Positions 1 to 6,284 of a DNA stretch of 8,091 nucleotides are shown here, one piece after another. The stretch comes from Gemmatimonadota bacterium (GTDB taxonomy: Bacteria > Orphanbacterota > Orphanbacteria > Orphanbacterales > Orphanbacteraceae). How positions within the stretch are numbered: position 1 is the first letter of the stretch; every line of letters starts with the position of its first letter. Made by a program: the position numbers and the translations under genes. The notes below the pieces were generated by a model, which saw nothing but the letters and a program-made list of their open reading frames with translations, was not told the origin of the DNA and did no database searches. The stretch covers positions 1-8,091 of the forward strand of contig JABDJQ010000560.1 in assembly GCA_013002425.1 (NCBI GenBank). Reading direction: 5' to 3'.

Positions 1-693
1 GCCCAGAGCTGGGGAGAAGGACTCGACGCCGGAGTCGAAGCGAGCGTGCGTGCGGCTCTCGATCAGCTCGCCCCCCTGGTCGCCTCGATCACCGCGATCG
101 ATCTGCCGCTCCTCGAAGCCTCGATCCCGGCTTACTATCTCGTCGCGACGGCCGAAGCCTCGGCGAATCTCTCCCGGTTCGACGGCGTTCGCTACGGAGC
201 GCGCGACGAGCACGCGGGTACGCTCGACGCAATGTACAGCGGCACGCGCGGCCGCGGTTTCGGTACCGAAGTGAAGCGGAGAATTCTACTCGGAACGCAC
301 GCGCTCTCGTCCGGGTACTACGACGCCTACTATCTGCGCGCGATGAAAGTGCGCCGGAAGATCGCGGACGACTTCGCGCGCGCGTTCGAAACGTGCGACG
401 TGATCGCGCTCCCCGCAACGCCCACACCGGCGTTTCGGATCGGGGAGCAGATCGACGACCCGCTCACGATGTACCGGAACGATCTCTACACGATCGCGGC
501 GAACCTCGCGGGCGTTCCGGCGATCAGCATCCCGTGCGGCCTGCACGGCGACGGACTTCCGCTCGGCGTGCAGCTCATGGCGCCCCGCTTTCAGGAGGCG
601 AAGCTGCTCCGCGTCGCGTCGCACTGGGAGGCGAAGCTCGGCACGCTCGGACGGCCGCCGCGTGTCCGCGCTGCGGGGGGAGACTCACGATGA
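1..693 (+). CDS. gatA: Asp-tRNA(Asn)/Glu-tRNA(Gln) amidotransferase subunit A, C-terminal part (5' end outside the window)
   Basis: This is the amidase subunit of GatCAB. It releases ammonia from glutamine so that misacylated Glu-tRNA(Gln) or Asp-tRNA(Asn) can be amidated in the cytoplasm. The frame is open from base 1, and 230 codons are visible before the TGA at 691-693. The start, and the Ser-cisSer-Lys catalytic triad that lies in the N-terminal half of the family, are off the left edge. GatA-typical blocks are visible: IPAYYLVATAEASANLSRFD at fragment residues 42-61, then VRYG, EVKRRILLGTHALSSGYYDA at about 91-110, ALPATPTPAF, and the C-terminal substrate-pocket stretch NLAGVPAISIPCG with PLGVQLM. 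An internal GTG at 46 is not the real start, because homology continues to its left. The stop overlaps the gatB start in ATGA (690-693), so translation of the two subunits is probably coupled. The assignment is firm from the motifs and the gatB neighbour. Confidence 0.96.
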   Translation, partial: AQSWGEGLDAGVEASVRAALDQLAPLVASITAIDLPLLEASIPAYYLVATAEASANLSRFDGVRYGARDEHAGTLDAMYSGTRGRGFGTEVKRRILLGTHALSSGYYDAYYLRAMKVRRKIADDFARAFETCDVIALPATPTPAFRIGEQIDDPLTMYRNDLYTIAANLAGVPAISIPCGLHGDGLPLGVQLMAPRFQEAKLLRVASHWEAKLGTLGRPPRVRAAGGDSR

Positions 694-2126
694 CCGCACG
701 ATACGAACCCGTCATCGGACTCGAAGTGCACGCGCAGCTCATGACGCGCACGAAGATCTTCTGCGGCTGCGAAAACCGCTTCGGCGCGCCCCCGAATACA
801 CTGGTCTGCCCCGTTTGTCTCGGCATGCCCGGCGTGCTCCCGGTGCTCAACGAACGGGCCGTCGAACTGGCGATCCGGGCCGGCAACGCGCTCGGCTGCG
901 ACATCCGCGCCCGTTCGATCTTCGCGCGCAAGAATTACTTCTATCCCGATCTTCCGAAGGGATACCAGATCAGCCAGTTCGATCGTCCGATCTGCGAAGG
1001 GGGCCACGTGCCTCTCGGCGACGGCCGCTCGATCGAACTGACGCGCATTCATCTCGAGGAGGACGCGGGGAAGTCGTTTCATCCCGAAGGGGGCGGCGAA
1101 CAGTCTCTGGTCGATCTGAACCGCTGCGGCGTCCCGCTGATCGAGATCGTTTCCGAACCCGCGATCTTTTCCGCGGAAGACGCGTATTCCTACCTCGTCA
1201 ATCTGAAGCGCATCCTCGAATACACGGAAGTGTGTGACGGGAACATGGAGCAGGGATCGCTGCGATGCGACGCGAACGTGTCGCTCCGGCCCGTCGGAAA
1301 GAAGACGCTCGGAACGAAGACCGAACTCAAGAATCTGAACTCGTTCCGCGCCACGCGCCTCGGGATCGAGGCCGAAATCGCGCGCCAGGAGAAGGTTCTC
1401 GCGGGGGGCGGAACGATCCGTCAGGAAACGCTGCAATGGGACGCGGAGCGCGGAGTGCCCGTCGCGATGCGCTCGAAAGAGGAGGCCCACGATTACCGCT
1501 ACTTTCCCGAACCCGATCTGCCGCCGCTCCTTCTCTCGCAGCAGAAACTGCAGGCCGTGCGGGACTCGATGCCCGAGCTTCCCGCGGCGAAGCGGGAACG
1601 GTTCCAGACCGAATACGGTCTCAGGGAGTACGATGCCGGCGTCTTGACCGACTCGGCGCAGTTCGCGCGATTCTTCGAAACCGTGGTCAAACACTTCCCG
1701 CACGCCGATCGGGTCGCGAACTTCCTGATGGGGCCTTACCTCCGGCTTCAGAAGGAGCAGGAGGGGGACGACCTTCTCCCCGTCACTCCGGAGGCCCTCG
1801 CGGAGCTGCTGGCCCTCGAAAAGGGCGGCACCGTCTCTCCCGCAGCCGGGCGACAGGTTTTCGAGGCCATGGTACGCACGGGGAAGGGCCCGGCGGACCT
1901 CGTGAAAGAGCTCGGCCTCGAGCAGATATCGGACGACGGCGCGCTCCAGACGGTCGTCGACGAGGTTCTGGCGGCCAATCCCGAGCAGGTGGCCGAGTTC
2001 CTGGGCGGCAAGGAGAAGGTGCTGGGCTTTCTGATGGGTCAGGTCATGAAGGCCACGCGAGGCAAAGGGAACCCCAAAGTGCTGACTCCCATGCTCCGTT
2101 CCTCGATCGAGGCAAAAAGGGGTTGA
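690..2126 (+). CDS. gatB: Asp-tRNA(Asn)/Glu-tRNA(Gln) amidotransferase subunit B
   Basis: GatB binds the misacylated tRNA, activates its Glu or Asp side chain with ATP, and uses ammonia channelled from GatA. The product has 478 residues, the normal family length. The N-terminal catalytic cradle opens with YEPVIGLEVHAQL (residues 5-17). The zinc-site cysteines C25, C27, C40 and C43 (FCGC and CPVC) are all present. The family signature DLNRCGVPLIEIVSEP is at 142-157, and GSLRCDANVSLR (189-200), TELKNLNSF and DYRYFPEPDLPP (268-279) follow. The C-terminal helical/YqeY-like tRNA-binding region runs from about 330 and ends with VMKATRGKGNP. The ATG at 690 fits the family N terminus. It is preceded by a G-rich Shine-Dalgarno (GGGAG, ending 7 nt upstream) and overlaps the gatA stop by 4 nt. 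A small oddity is SEPA where many homologues read SEPD. A reading frame extending further 5' (from 393) is only an open overlap with gatA. Confidence 0.98.
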   Translation: MTARYEPVIGLEVHAQLMTRTKIFCGCENRFGAPPNTLVCPVCLGMPGVLPVLNERAVELAIRAGNALGCDIRARSIFARKNYFYPDLPKGYQISQFDRPICEGGHVPLGDGRSIELTRIHLEEDAGKSFHPEGGGEQSLVDLNRCGVPLIEIVSEPAIFSAEDAYSYLVNLKRILEYTEVCDGNMEQGSLRCDANVSLRPVGKKTLGTKTELKNLNSFRATRLGIEAEIARQEKVLAGGGTIRQETLQWDAERGVPVAMRSKEEAHDYRYFPEPDLPPLLLSQQKLQAVRDSMPELPAAKRERFQTEYGLREYDAGVLTDSAQFARFFETVVKHFPHADRVANFLMGPYLRLQKEQEGDDLLPVTPEALAELLALEKGGTVSPAAGRQVFEAMVRTGKGPADLVKELGLEQISDDGALQTVVDEVLAANPEQVAEFLGGKEKVLGFLMGQVMKATRGKGNPKVLTPMLRSSIEAKRG

Positions 2127-2152
2127 CGCCCTCCGGGTCGCGTTCGTAACTT
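2123..2152 (+). promoter_or_regulatory. Candidate sigma-70-type promoter for the rib operon
   Basis: TTGACG (2123-2128) matches five of six bases of a -35 hexamer and overlaps the gatB stop codon. TAACTT (2147-2152), 18 nt further on, is a weak -10 match (three of six) at the start of an unusually AT-rich patch (about 2147-2180) in an otherwise GC-rich window. A start site near 2159-2162 would leave about 20-25 nt before the riboswitch aptamer, which is a sensible leader layout. The -10 is poor, the organism's sigma preferences are unknown, and read-through from gatAB is also possible. Confidence 0.35.
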
Positions 2153-2181
2153 ATTAAGTAACAATCTAGTTTCATGGAAAT

Positions 2182-2303
2182 CGGTTCTTCGGGGGCGGGT
2201 GCAATTCCCCACCGGCGGTGAAAGTCCGCGAGCGAAGGAGCAATCCTCCGCTGACCCGTTGGAATTACGGGACCGACCGTAAAGTCGGGATGGGAGAAGG
2301 CCG
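2182..2303 (+). promoter_or_regulatory. FMN riboswitch (RFN element) aptamer
   Basis: This cis-acting RNA binds FMN and represses riboflavin genes. The conserved RFN blocks occur in order: TTCTTCGGGGGCGGG, GCAATTCCCCACCGGCGGT, GAAAGTCCGCGAGC, TTGGAATTACGGGACCGAC, and GTAAAGTCGGGATGGGAGAAG. Stems can be traced by hand. P1 pairs 2187-2190 with 2296-2299, extendable through 2182-2184/2301-2303 with one bulge. GGG/CCC closes the TGCAATT loop. 2215-2218 pairs with 2226-2229. The variable arm GGAG/CTCC is 2237-2240/2246-2249. CCCGT/ACGGG is 2255-2259/2267-2271, and CCGAC/GTCGG is 2273-2277/2284-2288. Its place directly before ribD, the first gene of a full rib operon, is the classic context. Exact aptamer edges are by eye. 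Confidence 0.97.
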
Positions 2304-2357
2304 CTAAGGTGTTTTGCCGTGCGCAAAAACGCCCTGCGGAGGACTGTGTCCGTAGGG
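2301..2357 (+). promoter_or_regulatory. Riboswitch expression platform with predicted ribosome-binding-site sequestor
   Basis: Two hairpins compete here. The sequestor pairs CCCTGCGGA (2332-2340) with TCCGTAGGG (2349-2357), nine pairs with one G-U and an 8-nt loop. It buries AGGG (2354-2357), the only well-placed Shine-Dalgarno for the ribD ATG at 2365 (7-nt spacer). The alternative pairs GGTGTTTTGC (2308-2317) with GCAAAAACGCC (2323-2333, one bulged A, one G-U). It can be extended by CCGC (2301-2304) with GCGG (2336-2339), which dismantles the sequestor. CCG 2301-2303 can instead pair into an extended P1 of the aptamer, which would link FMN binding to sequestor formation. No U-run follows either hairpin, so control looks translational rather than by intrinsic termination. 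The pairings are seen in the sequence; the mechanism is inferred. Confidence 0.65.
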
Positions 2358-2364
2358 TTCCGTC

Positions 2365-3489
2365 ATGCCGACTCGCCATTCCGATCCTCCTTCCCTTCAC
2401 ATGAAGACCGCGTTACGCCTGGCAGCGAAGGCCCGCGCGACCGCCTCGCCGAATCCCATGGTCGGCTGCGTCATCGTACGCGGGAAAACGGTCGTCGGCC
2501 GCGGGTGGCATGCGAAAGCCGGCGGTCCGCATGCCGAAGTACTCGCGCTGCGGGAGGCGGGCGACCGCGCGCGCGGAGCGACGCTTTACGTAACCCTGGA
2601 ACCTTGCGCGCACCACGGCCGCACCGGTCCGTGCGCGAATGCCGTGATCGAGGCGGGTGTGGCTCGTGTCGTCGCCGCGGTGCGCGACCCGTTCGCGGCC
2701 GTAGCGGGGAAGGGGTTCGCGCGCATGCGACGCGCCGGCATCGATGTCGTCGTCGGCGACGGCGCCGATGAAGCCGCGCGACTGAACGAGGCGTACCTGA
2801 TGCGCGTGCGGAAAGACCGCCCCTGGATCGATCTCAAGATGGCGGCAACGCTCGACGGCAAAATCGCCGACCGCGCGGGCCGCTCCCAGTGGATCACGGG
2901 CGCCGAGTCCCGCCGTCGCGTTCACACCATGCGCCGGGAGAGCGACGCCGTCCTCGTCGGCATCGGTACGGTGCTCGCGGACGATCCCACGCTCTCCGCA
3001 CGAAACGGGCGCAGAACGAAAGAACTGCGCCGCATCGTTCTCGACAGGGACCTGCGCATTCCACTGAGGAGCCGCCTTCTCGATTCGGAACGCGCCCCCC
3101 ACGTTCGCGTGGTCGCGCACTCCGACGCTTCAGCAAGGAAGCGCGCCGCGATCGAGGCGCGGGGCGCCACGGTCTGGACTACGAAACTCTGGACCGGAGG
3201 ACGTGTGAGGCCGTCGTGGGTCGCGAAGCGCGCCGCCCGAGAGGAGGTTCCCGTGAACCGCCTCTTGATCGAGGGGGGCGGTGACGTCGCCGGAAGTTTT
3301 CTCGAAGCCGGACTTGTCGACCGGGCTCATTTCTTTTACGCCCCGAAAGTGCTCGGGGGCGGCATCGATCTGGCGCGCGGACTCGCGCCCCGACTTCTCG
3401 CGCAGGCGCTTCCGCTTACGCTCGAGCACGTACGCCGATTCGGAGACGACGTGTATCTCACGCTCGTTCCCGCAGGAGGGAGAGGCTGA
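2365..3489 (+). CDS. ribD: Bifunctional riboflavin biosynthesis protein RibD (pyrimidine deaminase / reductase)
   Basis: RibD carries out the second and third steps after GTP cyclohydrolase II. It deaminates the 2,5-diamino-pyrimidinone phosphate and then reduces the ribosyl chain with NADPH. The product has 374 residues. The N-terminal cytidine-deaminase-like domain (about 13-150) shows SPNPMVGCVIV (28-38), the zinc ligand/catalytic pair HAE (56-58) and the remaining zinc cysteines in PCAHHGRTGPC (C81 and C90). The DHFR-like reductase domain (about 153-370) shows KMAATLDGKIA (158-168), SQWITG (174-179), DAVLVGIGTVLADDPTLSAR (194-213) and LIEGGGDVAGSFLEAGLVDR (301-320). The ATG at 2365 has AGGG at a 7-nt spacing and gives a 12-residue lead before Met13. 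That Met13 (ATG at 2401) aligns with the usual family start region but lacks a Shine-Dalgarno. RibD is the first gene of the operon and sits directly behind the FMN riboswitch. Both catalytic halves appear intact. Confidence 0.97.
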   Translation: MPTRHSDPPSLHMKTALRLAAKARATASPNPMVGCVIVRGKTVVGRGWHAKAGGPHAEVLALREAGDRARGATLYVTLEPCAHHGRTGPCANAVIEAGVARVVAAVRDPFAAVAGKGFARMRRAGIDVVVGDGADEAARLNEAYLMRVRKDRPWIDLKMAATLDGKIADRAGRSQWITGAESRRRVHTMRRESDAVLVGIGTVLADDPTLSARNGRRTKELRRIVLDRDLRIPLRSRLLDSERAPHVRVVAHSDASARKRAAIEARGATVWTTKLWTGGRVRPSWVAKRAAREEVPVNRLLIEGGGDVAGSFLEAGLVDRAHFFYAPKVLGGGIDLARGLAPRLLAQALPLTLEHVRRFGDDVYLTLVPAGGRG

Positions 3490-4109
3490 TGTTCACGGGA
3501 CTCGTGGAAGGGCTCGGCAGCGTTCTGGAGGTCGCGGAACGAGCCGAAGGACGGACGTTCACGATCGACGCCGGACCGTTCGGCGCGGATCTCGCGGCAG
3601 GCGACTCGATCGCCGTGAACGGCGTCTGCCTTACGGCGACCACTGTCGACGGAAGCGTGTTCACGACCGACGTGCTCGTCGAAACGCTGAACCGCACTTC
3701 TTTTCGCACGCTCTCGCGCGGGGACCGCGTCAATCTCGAGAAGCCGCTTCGCGCGGCCGACCGGCTCGGCGGCCACTTCGTGCAGGGCCATGTCGACGGC
3801 ATCGCCACGATCACGCATGTGACGACCGAGGGTCCCGACTGGAGACTCACGCTCGCACTTCCGCGCTCGATGCGCCGCTACGCCGTCGAAAAGGGATCCA
3901 TCGCGCTCGACGGAGTGAGCCTCACGATCGCGTCGCTCGAAGATGACGGCGCGCATTTCGATGTGGCGCTCATTCCGGAAACCGTCTCCCGCACGACCCT
4001 CGGCATCAAGACAGTGGGCGATCCCGTGCATGTCGAAGTGGACATTCTCGCTAAATACGTGGAGCGGATGCTTCACACATCGCAAAGCCGACAGGAGCAG
4101 CAGTCATGA
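3489..4109 (+). CDS. ribE: Riboflavin synthase (alpha subunit type)
   Basis: This enzyme catalyses the last step, dismutation of two 6,7-dimethyl-8-ribityllumazine molecules into riboflavin and the diaminopyrimidine substrate of RibH. The 206-residue length and the internally duplicated two-barrel layout are typical. The N barrel has MFTGLVE (1-7) and NGVCLT (44-49, with Cys47). The linking region carries VNLEKPL (81-87) and RLGGHFVQGHVDG (92-104). The C barrel repeats the pattern with KGSIALDGVSLT (135-146), LIPETVSRTTLG (161-172) and the C-terminal KYVER (189-193). The ATG at 3489 shares one base with the ribD stop (TGATG) and follows AGGAGG at 3474-3479, so re-initiation after ribD is likely. 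The last ten or so residues are polar and beyond the conserved fold. The symbol is ribE in the scheme that calls lumazine synthase ribH, and ribC in E. coli usage. Confidence 0.97.
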   Translation: MFTGLVEGLGSVLEVAERAEGRTFTIDAGPFGADLAAGDSIAVNGVCLTATTVDGSVFTTDVLVETLNRTSFRTLSRGDRVNLEKPLRAADRLGGHFVQGHVDGIATITHVTTEGPDWRLTLALPRSMRRYAVEKGSIALDGVSLTIASLEDDGAHFDVALIPETVSRTTLGIKTVGDPVHVEVDILAKYVERMLHTSQSRQEQQS

Positions 4110-5347
4110 GCCGCGATCCGCAAAGCGCCCTCTCGACCATCGAAGAGGCGATCGAAACGATCAAACGGGGCGGGATGGTGATCGTGGTCGACGACGAAGA
4201 CAGGGAGAACGAGGGCGATCTGATCATGGCCGCCGAGCTCATCACGCCGCAGGCCGTGAACTTCCTTACGAAGTTCGGCCGGGGACTCATCTGCGTTCCG
4301 CTTCGCGAGGAACGGGCGCGGGAACTGGAACTCGGCCCGATGACGGACAGGAACACGTCGAAGCTCGAAACGGCGTTCACGATTTCGGTCGATCTGATTC
4401 CTGGCACGTCGACCGGAATTTCCGCCTCGGATCGCGCGGCCACGATCGAAGCGCTCGTGAACCCCGCCACGAAAGTCGAAGACCTCGGCCGACCAGGTCA
4501 CATCTTTCCGCTCACGAGCGCGCGCGGCGGCGTGCTGCGGCGCCCCGGGCATACCGAAGCCACCGTGGATCTCGCCCGACTCGCCGGTCTCGCGCCTGTG
4601 GGTGTTCTCTGTGAGATCCTCGCTGACGACGGCACGATGGCGCGGCTTCCGGCTCTCATCGAGATGGCGTCGGAGCACGGCCTTCCGATCATCTCCATTC
4701 GCGACCTGATCGAGTACAGGCGCACGCGCGAAGTGCTCGTGAAGGAAGCCGCGTCGGCGACCCTGCCGAGCCCGCACGGAACGTTTTCGATCAAACTCTA
4801 TCAGGACCTCGTCGACGGCGGTCACCATGTCGCGCTGACTCTGGGCGACCTGTCGAAGCAGGAAGGGGACGAGGCCGCTCTCGTTCGCGTTCATTCCCAG
4901 TGCCTCACCGGGGACGTGTTCGGCTCTCTCCGCTGCGACTGCGGCGACCAGAAGGACGAAGCGCTCCGCATGATCGGCGAGGAAGGCCGCGGCGTGTTTC
5001 TCTACATGCGACAGGAGGGGCGCGGGATCGGACTCGAAAACAAGCTGCGCGCCTATCATCTGCAGGAGAGCGGCCTCGACACGGTGGAGGCGAACGTCAA
5101 ACTCGGATTCGACCCCGACTTGCGCGACTACAGCGCGGGCGCGCACATCCTGCGTCACCTCGGACTGGAACGCGTGCGCCTGCTCACGAACAACCCGGGC
5201 AAGGTCCTGGGGCTCGAGGAGTACGGGATCACCGTCTCCGAGCGCGTCCCGCTCGTAATCCATCCGAACAAAGAGAACGAACATTATTTACGTACGAAGC
5301 AAACCAAACTCGGACACCTGCTCGGTATGAAGGAGGGCAAATCGTGA
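4106..5347 (+). CDS. ribBA: Bifunctional DHBP synthase / GTP cyclohydrolase II
   Basis: This fusion makes both precursors of the pathway. The RibB half converts ribulose 5-phosphate to 3,4-dihydroxy-2-butanone 4-phosphate. The RibA half opens GTP to the diaminopyrimidine. The product has 413 residues. RibB (about 8-205) shows the acidic metal/substrate loop DDEDRENEGDL (29-39), RRPGHTEA (145-152) and GLAPVGVLCEI (161-171). RibA (about 222-405) shows the three zinc cysteines C266, C277 and C279 in HSQCLTGDVFGSLRCDCG (263-280), YMRQEGRGIGL (300-310) and RLLTNNPGKV (358-367). It ends with EHYLRTKQTKLGHLL, normal for fused enzymes. Key residues of both halves are present, so both activities are probably retained. 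The ATG overlaps the ribE stop in ATGA (4106-4109), with AGGAG at 4093-4097. The fused form supplies the two branches in equal amounts. Confidence 0.97.
   Translation: MSRDPQSALSTIEEAIETIKRGGMVIVVDDEDRENEGDLIMAAELITPQAVNFLTKFGRGLICVPLREERARELELGPMTDRNTSKLETAFTISVDLIPGTSTGISASDRAATIEALVNPATKVEDLGRPGHIFPLTSARGGVLRRPGHTEATVDLARLAGLAPVGVLCEILADDGTMARLPALIEMASEHGLPIISIRDLIEYRRTREVLVKEAASATLPSPHGTFSIKLYQDLVDGGHHVALTLGDLSKQEGDEAALVRVHSQCLTGDVFGSLRCDCGDQKDEALRMIGEEGRGVFLYMRQEGRGIGLENKLRAYHLQESGLDTVEANVKLGFDPDLRDYSAGAHILRHLGLERVRLLTNNPGKVLGLEEYGITVSERVPLVIHPNKENEHYLRTKQTKLGHLLGMKEGKS
5331..5336 (+). promoter_or_regulatory. Ribosome binding site that fixes the GTG start of ribH
   Basis: A perfect AGGAGG lies inside the last ribBA codons, 7 nt before the GTG at 5344. 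No ATG near this point gives a family-length RibH, so this site decides the unusual start. It should also give ribH strong independent initiation, sensible for an enzyme whose homologues assemble as 60-mers or pentamers. Confidence 0.85.
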
Positions 5348-5820
5348 ACGCCTCCGAAGGTACGCTCGACGGCCGCAATCTGACGATCGGAATCACGGTG
5401 AGCAAGTTCAACGGTCCGGTCACCGAAAAACTGCTGGACAGCGCGATTCAGTGCCTCGTCAAACACAAGGTACCGAGCGGCGCGATTCACGTGGTTCGCG
5501 TCCCCGGCGCATTCGAACTGCCCTACGCCGCACAGAAGCTTGCCGAGTCCGAACGGTACGACGCGATCCTGTGCCTCGGCGCGGTGATCCAGGGTGAGAC
5601 GCCGCACTTCGATTACATCTGTCAGGAAACGACGCGCGGCATCGGCCGCGTGATGTCGCGCTTTTCGCTCCCGGTGATCTTCGGGGTGCTGACGACGGAC
5701 ACGCTGGAACAGGCGAAGGAGCGTTCCGGCGACCGCGCGTCGAACAAGGGATGGGAAGCCGCGCTGGCCGCGCTCGAGATGGCTACGATCCCGTTCGACG
5801 AGCTCGTTCCATGGGAGTAA
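5344..5820 (+). CDS. ribH: 6,7-dimethyl-8-ribityllumazine synthase
   Basis: RibH condenses the RibB product with the diaminopyrimidine to make lumazine, the substrate of riboflavin synthase. With the GTG start the product is 158 residues, the usual length. Conserved elements follow in order: TVSKFN (18-23) contributing to the aromatic substrate pocket, VPGAFELP (53-60), LGAVIQGETPHFDYIC (78-93) with the catalytic-type His88, PVIFGVLTTDTLEQAKERSG (110-129), and NKGWEAA (134-140). The GTG overlaps the ribBA stop as GTGA (5344-5347). The same frame is open much further upstream (to about 4900), but that part overlaps ribBA and has no RibH homology. The 3' end overlaps nusB by 10 nt. Whether it forms pentamers or icosahedral shells cannot be told from the sequence alone. 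Confidence 0.97.
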   Translation: MNASEGTLDGRNLTIGITVSKFNGPVTEKLLDSAIQCLVKHKVPSGAIHVVRVPGAFELPYAAQKLAESERYDAILCLGAVIQGETPHFDYICQETTRGIGRVMSRFSLPVIFGVLTTDTLEQAKERSGDRASNKGWEAALAALEMATIPFDELVPWE

Positions 5821-6284
5821 GGCGCAAGGCGAGGGAACTGGCGCTGAAGCTCCTCTACCGGATCGATCTGACCGGGGACAGCTGGGAAGCGCTGGCCGGC
5901 TCCATCCAGGAAGAGTACGGGGGAAGTGTCGATTCGCGCTCGTTCGCCTCTACGCTCGTTTCGGCCGTTCTGGAGAACCAGACTAGGATCGATGCCATTC
6001 TGCGGGCATCGGCCGTCAAATGGGATCTCGCGCGGATGGCGAACCTCGACAGGAACGTACTGCGTCTGGCCCTTTGCGAGTACCTCGTGCTCGAAAGCGC
6101 GCCGGGCCCCGTAATCCTCGACGAAGCGATCGCGATTGCGACCCGCTACTCGACCGAGAAGTCCGGGTCGTTCGTGAACGGTGTTCTCGATCCGATTTTC
6201 AAGAAGTATGCGCCGGGGTTCCTTGCCGCTCCCGACGCGCCGGACAATACGGAAGCGACACCGCGCACCGACGAAGCATCATAG
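5811..6284 (+). CDS. nusB: Transcription antitermination factor NusB
   Basis: NusB pairs with NusE (S10) and binds boxA RNA, keeping RNA polymerase processive on rRNA operons. The product has 157 residues. The all-helical core is recognisable from VRRKARELALKLLYRID (3-19), through RIDAILRASAVKWDLARM (59-76), LDRNVLRLALCEYL (79-92), VILDEAIAIATRYS (100-113) and KSGSFVNGVLDPI (116-128). The last 20 or so residues (AAPDAPDNTEATPRTDEAS) are polar and probably disordered. The ATG at 5811 lies inside the ribH 3' end. It has only a weak upstream Shine-Dalgarno, so expression probably depends on ribosomes finishing ribH. An in-frame extension to 5751 has no NusB homology. Linkage of ribH to nusB is common in bacteria. 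The 3' end overlaps the convergent attH-like gene by 6 nt. Confidence 0.95.
   Translation: MGVRRKARELALKLLYRIDLTGDSWEALAGSIQEEYGGSVDSRSFASTLVSAVLENQTRIDAILRASAVKWDLARMANLDRNVLRLALCEYLVLESAPGPVILDEAIAIATRYSTEKSGSFVNGVLDPIFKKYAPGFLAAPDAPDNTEATPRTDEAS

Noticed and set aside
591..1703. Long minus-strand open frame (370 codons) antisense to gatB
   Set aside because: GC-rich genes with strong third-position G/C bias keep the antisense frame free of stops. The translation is Arg-rich, shows no family motif and lies fully under an unmistakable gatB.
2308..2333. Hairpin GGTGTTTTGC/GCAAAAACGCC as a rho-independent terminator of the riboswitch
   Set aside because: No run of T follows it; the next bases are CTGCGGAGG. 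It fits better as an anti-sequestor in a translational switch.
2319..2771. GTG-started open frame beginning inside the riboswitch platform, possible leader peptide, with GGAGG at 2338-2342 near a GTG at 2346
   Set aside because: No Shine-Dalgarno precedes 2319, and GGAGG is only 3 nt from the GTG at 2346. The product is Arg-rich frame noise overlapping ribD, and GGAGG is better explained as part of the sequestor stem.
4073..5284. Minus-strand open frame of 403 codons antisense to ribBA, almost as long as ribBA itself
   Set aside because: Same cause as the gatB shadow: codon bias of ribBA. It has no recognisable domain, and its ends follow no regulatory signal.
4900..5343. 5' extension of the ribH frame inside ribBA
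   Set aside because: It has no lumazine synthase homology and is Arg-rich frame noise. The GTG at 5344 with AGGAGG gives the normal family length.
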